Of a stretch of 29,215 nucleotides of DNA, positions 23,735 through 29,215 are shown one piece after another. The DNA is from DATAYA01 sp036272815. Lineage in GTDB: Bacteria; Pseudomonadota; Alphaproteobacteria; Acetobacterales; Acetobacteraceae. The position numbers and the translations under genes are program-made. The notes beneath the pieces were generated by a model, which searched no databases, was not told where the DNA came from, and saw nothing but the letters and a program-made list of their open reading frames with translations. The stretch's first letter is position 1. Every line of letters begins with the position of its first letter. The DNA lies in assembly GCA_036272815.1 (NCBI GenBank), contig DATAYA010000098.1:1-29215 (forward strand), given 5' to 3'.

Positions 23735-23948
23735 GGGCGGTCCCCCTTCGTGCCGACACCATTGCCTGCGCGGCCTGCGCCCAGGCCGCGACCATGCGCT
23801 GCATCGTCTCCGACAACTCCCGGTCCGCGGCCAGCGCCGCGAGTTCGCTCTGCACGATGGTGATCCAGTCGCGCAGCCGGTCGGTATCCGGATCCGTCGC
23901 TTCGCCCGTCCTCGCACCCGTCCTTGCACCCGCCGTTGCGTCCCACAC
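23535..23948 (-). CDS. Small coiled-coil protein, putative PHA synthase partner (PhaE/PhaR-like)
   Basis: A 137-aa protein with two helical parts: residues 20-65 (RLRDWITIVQSELAALAADRELSETMQRMVAAWAQAAQ) and a C-terminal coiled coil (DAEIARLSGRVAELESRLAALERQ, about 94-117), separated by an Ala/Pro-rich linker. Class III and IV PHA synthases need a second, helical subunit (PhaE or PhaR); this gene sits immediately upstream of the class III-like synthase and fits that role, though it is shorter than known PhaE (about 350 aa). Start GTG at 23948 with GGGGGGAC upstream. The last 200 bp overlap phaC out of frame; both frames look like real protein there. The partner function is inferred. Confidence 0.6.
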   Translation of the reverse strand: MWDATAGARTGARTGEATDPDTDRLRDWITIVQSELAALAADRELSETMQRMVAAWAQAAQAMVSARRGTARERPAGPARTAAAARPAAAAAASDARDAEIARLSGRVAELESRLAALERQAGERQAGERASGKHRP

Positions 23949-24061
23949 CCGCGCCGCCGTCCCCCCGCTGCGCCGCGGACCATAAGGTTCGGGGCGTCTG
24001 GACGCTATGCGTCATGCTGCATCCGCGTGCTAGGGTCGTGGCCTACCCGTTGGGGGAGACG

Positions 24062-24715
24062 ATGTCGCACACCGAATCGGCCGAGCCTGCCGCCCCCGTG
24101 GTGGTCAAGAAATACGCCAACCGCCGCCTCTACAACACCGAGAGTTCGAGTTACGTCACCCTCGACACGCTCGCCGAGTTGATCCGCGGCGGTAGGGATT
24201 TCGTCGTCTACGACGCCAAGAGCGGCGAGGACATCACCCGCGGCGTGCTGACCCAGATCATCGTCGAGGAGGAGAGCAAGGGTCGCGCGCTGCTGCCGAC
24301 AGCGTTCCTCCGCCAGCTCATCGGCTTCTACGGCGACAGCTTGCAGACGCTCGTGCCGAAATACCTGGAGCAGGCGATGGCCAATTTCGCCCGCCAGCAA
24401 TCGCAGATGCGCGCCGCGATGCAACAGACGATGGGCAACTTCTTTCCGTTCGGAATGGAAGAGGTCGGACGGCAGAACGCGGCGATGATGGAACGTGCGA
24501 TGGCACTCTTCGCGCCCTTCTACCGGCCGCCCGGCAGCGCCGGGCCCGAGACCGAACCGCACGATCAGGGCATGACGGAGGCGATGCAGCACGAGCTGGT
24601 GCGCTTGCGTGGCGAGGTGGAGCAATTGCGAGCCGAGCTTGCGGCCAAGGGAGAACAGCCCGCCAAAGTTGTAGTGGAGGGGCGGCCCCCCCGCGTCAAG
24701 TCTACCGGAAGTTGA
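24062..24715 (+). CDS. phaR: Polyhydroxyalkanoate synthesis repressor PhaR
   Basis: A 217-aa DNA- and PHA-binding regulator. The N-terminal PHB/PHA accumulation regulator domain (VVVKKYANRRLYNTESSSYVTLDTLAELIRGGRDFVVYDAKSGEDITRGVLTQIIVEEES, residues 14-75) is very well conserved, followed by PHB_acc repeats (FLRQLIGFYGDSLQTLVPKYLEQAMANFARQQ). The C-terminal tail has a short heptad segment (MQHELVRLRGEVEQLRAELA). PhaR represses phasin and PHA genes and is released by binding nascent granules. Start ATG at 24062 has GGGGGAGA upstream. It is divergent from the PHA synthase pair across a 113-bp region where its own operator would be expected. Confidence 0.96.
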   Translation: MSHTESAEPAAPVVVKKYANRRLYNTESSSYVTLDTLAELIRGGRDFVVYDAKSGEDITRGVLTQIIVEEESKGRALLPTAFLRQLIGFYGDSLQTLVPKYLEQAMANFARQQSQMRAAMQQTMGNFFPFGMEEVGRQNAAMMERAMALFAPFYRPPGSAGPETEPHDQGMTEAMQHELVRLRGEVEQLRAELAAKGEQPAKVVVEGRPPRVKSTGS

Positions 24716-24844
24716 ACGTCTCGCGTCATCGCTTTCACTTTTCTGCGCCTGAGGCGAGAATCGTGTGATGCTTTGCCGCTGTTTGGTGTATCGGGACGAC
24801 GGCCGTTCCGCTGGCGGCAAGCATTGCGCGAAGGGGCAACGCAG

Positions 24845-25291
24845 ATGAGCAGCACCAGTGAGAGTGACGAAGGCGGCGTGATCGCGCCCGTCCCCGACCG
24901 CGGCGACGAGCGCCAGAGCGCCCGCGCCAGCCTCGCCGACCGGCATGTCGGCACCCGCATCCGCGAGCGCCGGGTGATGCTCGGGCTGTCGCAGCAGCAG
25001 CTCGCGCAGATGATCGGCGTCACCTACCAGCAGGCGCACAAGTATGAGCGCGGGCTGAACCGCATCTCGGCCGGGCGCTTGTACGAGATCGCGCAGGTGC
25101 TGAAGGTGCCGGTGTCGTGGTTCTTTGAGGGGCTGTCGGAGCAGAAGGCGGCCGGCGAGATGACGCAGCGGCAGCGCATGTGCCTTGAACTCGCGCGCAA
25201 CTTCGCGGCGATCGACAACGAGAAGCACCAGGAGGCGCTGAGTCAGATGGCCCGCGCGCTTGCTGCCCAGGCGGGTGCTCCGCACGGTTAG
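24845..25291 (+). CDS. XRE-family helix-turn-helix transcriptional regulator
   Basis: A 148-aa regulator. The helix-turn-helix XRE/Cro domain (about residues 36-95: HVGTRIRERRVMLGLSQQQLAQMIGVTYQQAHKYERGLNRISAGRLYEIAQVLKVPVSWFFEG) matches the SinR/HipB-like type found in multiple copies in alphaproteobacteria. The C-terminal part (MTQRQRMCLELARNFAAIDNEKHQEALSQMARAL) is helical, probably for dimerisation. Start ATG at 24845; residues before the domain are low-complexity. It lies 129 bp after phaR on the same strand with no tight coupling, so any link to PHA control is speculative. A 9-bp-arm hairpin follows the stop. Confidence 0.92.
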   Translation: MSSTSESDEGGVIAPVPDRGDERQSARASLADRHVGTRIRERRVMLGLSQQQLAQMIGVTYQQAHKYERGLNRISAGRLYEIAQVLKVPVSWFFEGLSEQKAAGEMTQRQRMCLELARNFAAIDNEKHQEALSQMARALAAQAGAPHG

Positions 25292-25306
25292 GAGTGGTTG
25301 CCGCCA

Positions 25307-25340
25307 GTCCGCCCGAGCCGACCAGCGGCGACGGGCGGAC
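25307..25340 (+). terminator. Candidate terminator after the XRE regulator
   Basis: GTCCGCCCG (25307-25315) and CGGGCGGAC (25332-25340): perfect 9-bp arms with a 16-nt loop, 15 bases after the regulator's stop. No T-run follows, so intrinsic termination is uncertain. Confidence 0.45.
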
Positions 25341-25418
25341 CGGGACCGCAAATATCCGAGTTCGGGCTGAACCCGCCGGCGGAAGGCCGCGGTCGGGCAG
25401 CGGGATGCCGGGCAGGAC

Positions 25419-26243
25419 GTGATCCGCGTCGATGCCCACCACCATGTCTGGCGGGTCGCGCGCGGCGACTATCACTGGCTGACGCCGGACTTGCCGATTT
25501 GCCGCGACTACGGGCTCGACGATTTTCGCCCCTGCCTGCGCGACGTCACGGCGACCGTGCTCGTGCAGGCGGCCTCGACGGAGGCGGAGACGCGTTTCCT
25601 GCTCGATGTCGCGCGCGGCTCGGGCGGGCTCGTGCAGGCGGTGGTCGGCTGGACCGACCTCGCCGTCGCCGATGCGCCTGACCGGATCGCCGATCTGGCG
25701 GCGCACACGCTGCTGCGCGGGCTGCGGCCGATGCTGCACGACCTTCCTGATCCAGACTGGGTGCTGTCGGATGCGGTGCAGCCCGGCTTGCGTGCGATGG
25801 CGGGAAGCGGGCTGCGGTTCGACGCGCTTGTGCGACCCAACCATCTGCCGCCGCTGCTGCGGCTTGCTGACCGATACCCCGACCTGCCCGTCGTGGTCGA
25901 CCACGGCGCCAAGCCCGCGATCGCTGCCGGCCTCTGGCAGCCCTGGGCCGCCGACATTGCCCGCCTCGCCCGCGAAACCGGCGCGTTCTGCAAGCTTTCC
26001 GGCCTGGTGACCGAAGCTGCCCCGGACTGGAACGTGGCGGCCCTGCGCCCGTACGTGATGCACCTGCTGGACTGCTTCGGACCCGAGCGGCTGATGTGGG
26101 GCAGCGACTGGCCGGTTGTGTCGCTGGGGGGCGGCCTCGCCCGCTGGCAGGACGCCACCGATACTCTGCTCGCACCGCTGTCTCCCGCGGCGCAGGCGGC
26201 GATCCGCGGCGGCACCGCGCAGCGCTTCTACGGGCTGGCATGA
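25419..26243 (+). CDS. Amidohydrolase family protein (lactonase-like)
   Basis: A 274-aa amidohydrolase-2 TIM-barrel enzyme. DAHHHVW at residues 5-11 gives the HxH metal site; the core carries LVRPNHLPPLLRLADRYPDLPVVVDH and FCKLSGL; MWGSDWPV near residue 227 carries the catalytic Asp. This pattern is like L-rhamnono- or L-fucono-1,4-lactonases. It is a distant paralogue of the truncated amidohydrolase at 3-833. Start GTG at 25419, with CAGGA just upstream. The acetamidase gene follows after 55 bp on the same strand. Substrate unknown. Confidence 0.87.
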   Translation: MIRVDAHHHVWRVARGDYHWLTPDLPICRDYGLDDFRPCLRDVTATVLVQAASTEAETRFLLDVARGSGGLVQAVVGWTDLAVADAPDRIADLAAHTLLRGLRPMLHDLPDPDWVLSDAVQPGLRAMAGSGLRFDALVRPNHLPPLLRLADRYPDLPVVVDHGAKPAIAAGLWQPWAADIARLARETGAFCKLSGLVTEAAPDWNVAALRPYVMHLLDCFGPERLMWGSDWPVVSLGGGLARWQDATDTLLAPLSPAAQAAIRGGTAQRFYGLA

Positions 26244-26298
26244 AGCTTGTCCGCACGGCGGGACGTGGCAGGCTGCTCGTGCGACGAAGGAGCAACGG

Positions 26299-27294
26299 AT
26301 GACCTGGCTCGAGCACTCGATCATGGCCCGGCGCGGTGTGGCCCGCGGCGTCGCCGGGGCCGCACACACCATCACCGTGGCGGACCAGGGGCGCTATCAC
26401 TACGTCTACGGCCCCTATGCCGACCCGGTGCTGACCGTCGATCCCGGCGCGGTCGTCGCTTGCGAGACGCAGGACGCCTTCGAGGGGAAAATCACCTCGG
26501 AGAACGACCGCCCAAGCGAGAAGCTGCGGTTTCCCTTCCTCAACCCGCAGAACGGCCCGATCTTCGTGCGCGGCGCGGAGAGGGGCGATTGCCTCGCGGT
26601 CCACATCCAGGCGATCCGCCCGCGCGGGCCGCAACCTGTCGGCACCACCTGCCTGATCCCCGAGTTCGGCGGCCTGGTCGGCACCGGGGCGACTGCGATG
26701 CTCAACCCGCCGCTGCCCGAGATCGTGCGCCGTGTCGAGGTGACGGAGCTGGGCGGCGTGCGCTGGAGCGAGCGCATCATCCTGCCCTGGGCGCCGTTCA
26801 TCGGCACCATCGGCACCTCGCCCGAGATCGAGGCGATCAGCTCGCTTCAGCCTGACTACTACGGCGGCAACATGGACCTGCCGGACATGGGGCCGGGGGC
26901 GATCGTCTATCTGCCGGTCCACGCGCCGGGCGGTCTGCTCTATCTCGGCGACTGCCACGCGACGCAGGGCGACGGCGAACTCTGCGGCGTCGCGATCGAG
27001 ATACCGACCGTGACCACCGTGCAGATCGACCTCGTCAAGGACTGGTCGCTCGCCTGGCCGCGGCTGGAGACGCAGGAATTCCTGATGAGCATCGGCTCGG
27101 CGCGGCCGATGGAGGACGCGGCGCGCATCGCCTATCGCGACCTGATCCGCTGGATGGTGGCCGATTGCGGGTTCGACGAGCTGGAGGCCTACCTGCTGCT
27201 GACGCAATGCGGACGGATGCGCGTCGGCAACATGGTCGATCCGAAATACACGATGGGCGCCTCGGTGCTGAAGGCGTATCTCGGGCAGTCGTGA
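26299..27294 (+). CDS. Acetamidase/formamidase family protein
   Basis: A 331-aa member of the FmdA/AmdA family, which hydrolyses short aliphatic amides to ammonia and the carboxylate. The hallmark GDCHATQGDGELCG lies at about residues 216-229, with LPVHAPGGLLYLG just before it and GGNMDLPDMGPGAIVYLP earlier. Length is near the formamidase group (about 310-410). Start ATG at 26299 is strongly supported by AAGGAG at 26287-26292. No signal peptide, so cytoplasmic. It is in line with the lactonase-like amidohydrolase, suggesting a joint catabolic role. The exact amide cannot be told from sequence. Confidence 0.88.
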   Translation: MTWLEHSIMARRGVARGVAGAAHTITVADQGRYHYVYGPYADPVLTVDPGAVVACETQDAFEGKITSENDRPSEKLRFPFLNPQNGPIFVRGAERGDCLAVHIQAIRPRGPQPVGTTCLIPEFGGLVGTGATAMLNPPLPEIVRRVEVTELGGVRWSERIILPWAPFIGTIGTSPEIEAISSLQPDYYGGNMDLPDMGPGAIVYLPVHAPGGLLYLGDCHATQGDGELCGVAIEIPTVTTVQIDLVKDWSLAWPRLETQEFLMSIGSARPMEDAARIAYRDLIRWMVADCGFDELEAYLLLTQCGRMRVGNMVDPKYTMGASVLKAYLGQS

Positions 27295-27353
27295 CCGGTC
27301 CGCTTGCCCCGCCCGCTTGCCGGGCCGGAACGCGGCCCCTATAGGCCTTCGCC

Positions 27354-29168
27354 ATGAGCGCAGGCAGCCTGGCGCAGACCCGGCCGCAGGATTTCGCGCG
27401 GACCCATGGAGGCAGGTCCTCTCGGGCGCCCGTCGGCACGGCCGTCCTCGCGGCGGCGCTCCGCGCACTGCTGACGGACGCGCCCGAACCCTCACGGCGG
27501 ATGGCCGACGCGGCGGCCTCGCTGTGGACCCGTGTGCTGCGCTTCGACGCCGCCGACCCGCACTGGCCGGACCGCGACCGATTCGTGCTTGCCGCCGCCG
27601 CCGGCCCGCTGCGGCACGCGCTGCTGCATCTCACGGGGCATGACGGAATCGACGCCGACGATCTCGCGGCTGCACACGACCCGGGAGCCGCTCATCCCGC
27701 GATCGAGGCCGGCATCGGCCCGGCGGGCCACGGAATCGCCGCCGCGGTCGGCATGGCGCTGGCGGAGCGGCTACTCGCGGCGCGCTTCGGCCGCTCGCTG
27801 GTCGACCACCGGGTGTGGGCGATCGCCTCGGAGGCCGAGCTGATGGCCGGGATCGGCCACGAGGCGGCGAGCCTCGCTGGCCATCTCCGCCTCGACCGGC
27901 TGACCGTGCTGTATGACGCCAGCGGCACGCTCGAAGGCGGATGCCGGGCACTCGCCTGCTCGGAGGATGTCGCACGGCGGTTCGCAGCCTATGGCTGGGT
28001 CGTCCGGCCCGTGGACGGCCGCGATTCGGCCGCGCTGCTGGCCGCGCTGTCGCTGGCGGTGCGCTCGCGCAAGCCGATGCTGATAGCCTGCCGTCCGTCT
28101 CCCTGCCGCGCCGAGGCCGCGCCCACCCCGCACGACGGCACGATCGCGGCCCACGTCGCCGCTGGCTGGCATGTCGCCGGGGCGCGGGGCGCGGCGGCGC
28201 GGCGGGCTTGGCTCAAGCGCCTCGCCCGCCACCCGCGGCGCGCCGAGTTCGAGCGCGCGACCGCCGGGCGGTTGCCGGAGGCTTGGTACGGGCCGTTCGC
28301 CGAGCTTCGCGCGACACCAGAACCACTCTCCGCGCGCGAGGCTGGGCGGCAGGGGCTAGCGCTGCTCGCCGTCTCGGTGCCGGAGCTGGTGGGCGGCGCC
28401 GCAGACCACCCGGCGGTGGCCCAGGCGCAGCCGGACCGTTTGGCTTCAGTCGTGCCGGGCACCTTCGCCGGCCGCTTCATCCATTTCGGCGCGCGCGCGC
28501 CGGCGATGGCGGGCTGCCTCGGCGGCTTGGCACGGCATGGCGGCATCATCCCCGCTGGGGCGGCACTGCTCGACGAAAGTGAGCCGATGCATCCGGCGCT
28601 GCGGCTCGCGGCCCGGATGCGCCAGCGGATCGTGCTGATGCTGGAGGAGACCGGCTCCGAGAGCGAGCCGCTCGCCGCCCTGCGCGCGATTACCGGGCTG
28701 TCGGTGTTCCGCCCTGCCGGCGCCACCGAGACGGCGGAGTGCTGGGAACTGGCGTTGCGTCGCGCGGACGGCCCCTCGGCGCTGGTGCTCGGGCGCCGCG
28801 CGGTCGCGGCGCCCGGGGTCGAGGCGGCCGAGAACCGCTGCGCGCGCGGCGGTTACGTGCTGGCGGACGCCGAGGGGGAGCGGCAGCTCACGCTGGTCGC
28901 GAGCGGGGCCGAGGTGGCGACGGCGCTGGCGGCGCGGGCGGCGCTCGCCGACGCAGGCGTTGCGGTGGCGGTCGTATCGCTGCCATGCTGGGACTTGTTC
29001 GGGATACAGGACGAGACGTGGCGGGCTTCCGTGCTGGGCCGGGTGCCGCGGATCGGCATCGAGGCTGGCGGCGGCTTCGGCTGGGAGCGGTGGCTGGGGG
29101 AGGACGGGATTTTCGTCGGTGCGCCGGGCTCGGCGGCGGTCGTCGCGGCTGGGTTGAGAATGAAGTAA
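27354..29168 (+). CDS. Transketolase-like protein, probably catalytically inactive
   Basis: A 604-aa full-length transketolase homologue (normal about 660-690) covering all three domains. Similarity is clear in GIGHEAASLAGHLRLDRLTVLYD (about 165-188), VPELVGGAAD (342-351), AALRAITGLSVFRPAGATETAE (441-462) and FGWERWLG near the C-terminus. However, the TPP/Mg motif GDG...N is SEA...S (159-161, 190), GPLGQG is GPAGHG (122-127), the SNGHAS His is lost (AAAAGP, 79-84), the catalytic Glu of REHAM is Ala (RAPAM, A382), and the GEDGPTHQP loop is deleted. The frame is intact, so it is not an obvious pseudogene. It probably has a non-catalytic role. Start ATG at 27354; no strong ribosome site is seen. 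Confidence 0.85.
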   Translation: MSAGSLAQTRPQDFARTHGGRSSRAPVGTAVLAAALRALLTDAPEPSRRMADAAASLWTRVLRFDAADPHWPDRDRFVLAAAAGPLRHALLHLTGHDGIDADDLAAAHDPGAAHPAIEAGIGPAGHGIAAAVGMALAERLLAARFGRSLVDHRVWAIASEAELMAGIGHEAASLAGHLRLDRLTVLYDASGTLEGGCRALACSEDVARRFAAYGWVVRPVDGRDSAALLAALSLAVRSRKPMLIACRPSPCRAEAAPTPHDGTIAAHVAAGWHVAGARGAAARRAWLKRLARHPRRAEFERATAGRLPEAWYGPFAELRATPEPLSAREAGRQGLALLAVSVPELVGGAADHPAVAQAQPDRLASVVPGTFAGRFIHFGARAPAMAGCLGGLARHGGIIPAGAALLDESEPMHPALRLAARMRQRIVLMLEETGSESEPLAALRAITGLSVFRPAGATETAECWELALRRADGPSALVLGRRAVAAPGVEAAENRCARGGYVLADAEGERQLTLVASGAEVATALAARAALADAGVAVAVVSLPCWDLFGIQDETWRASVLGRVPRIGIEAGGGFGWERWLGEDGIFVGAPGSAAVVAAGLRMK

Positions 29169-29172
29169 GATT

Positions 29173-29212
29173 GGGGCTCTGCCCCGAACCCGCCAAGGGC
29201 AGTCGCCCTTGG
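29173..29212. repeat. REP-like double-hairpin element (copy 2)
   Basis: GGGGC-TCT-GCCCC (29173-29185) followed by CCAAGGGC (29193-29200) and GCCCTTGG (29205-29212) with loop AGTC. It shares the 13-base core and the following GAAYCCGC with the element at 5134-5178. It lies directly after the transketolase-like gene and may double as its terminator. Confidence 0.7.
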
Positions 29213-29215
29213 AAC

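Noticed and set aside
24719..24759. Terminator after phaR using TCTCGC/GCGAGA arms
   Set aside because: Only 6-bp arms with a 29-nt loop and no T-run; the inner CGCCTGAGGCG dyad has a 1-nt centre and cannot form a hairpin. Not distinguishable from chance.

Overview
This is a GC-rich, densely packed stretch of an alphaproteobacterial chromosome, most likely Rhodospirillales and probably Acetobacteraceae. The lineage is inferred from the flagellar gene order, a PhaR-controlled polyhydroxyalkanoate (PHA) locus, a DUF1127 gene, a SinR-like XRE regulator and codon bias; no rRNA or tRNA gene is present to confirm it. No gene-free stretch exceeds 300 bases. The longest is 3504-3728 (about 225 bases), which holds a 15-bp tandem repeat and a 5'-UTR hairpin.

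Layout. 3-3503: a 5'-truncated LigI-like amidohydrolase on +, meeting a minus-strand pair of M24 aminopeptidase P and MBL-fold hydrolase. 3729-4028: a DUF1127 protein. 4053-8934: a flagellar locus, with flgB-flgC-fliE-fliQ-fliR-flhB on the minus strand and a divergent set (unknown 116-aa protein, fliO-like, fliP) on the plus strand. They share an 89-bp promoter region with an inverted repeat. 9027-9629: two small predicted lipoproteins. 9652-16466: a tight minus-strand operon encoding a Dpp/Opp-type importer (two permeases, two ATPases, one binding protein) plus a gamma-glutamyltransferase-family enzyme. 16540-17685: a divergent C45 Ntn-type acyltransferase/hydrolase, convergent with a second family-5 binding protein (17687-19267). 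19326-21250: a fatty-acid-hydroxylase/sterol-desaturase-type membrane enzyme coupled to an exported beta-propeller protein. 21340-24715: a PHA cluster with thiolase, a short class III-like PHA synthase, a small coiled-coil partner overlapping the synthase gene, and divergent PhaR. 24845-29168: an XRE regulator, a second amidohydrolase, an acetamidase/formamidase and a degenerate transketolase paralogue.

How the genes fit together. The flagellar block supplies most of the type III export gate (FliO, P, Q, R, FlhB) with proximal rod and rod-MS-ring adaptor proteins. The importer operon probably brings in small peptides or acylated amino compounds, which the cytoplasmic GGT-like and C45 hydrolases could cleave. 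In the PHA cluster, thiolase makes acetoacetyl-CoA, the synthase polymerises hydroxyacyl-CoA, and PhaR ties expression to granule formation; no acetoacetyl-CoA reductase gene is in the window.

Most unusual points: a transketolase homologue that has lost nearly every cofactor and catalytic motif; a 200-bp out-of-frame overlap between the PHA synthase and its putative partner; two nucleophile hydrolases of different folds around one peptide importer; two copies of a double-hairpin element; and a stop-codon-bearing tandem repeat abutting the aminopeptidase start.
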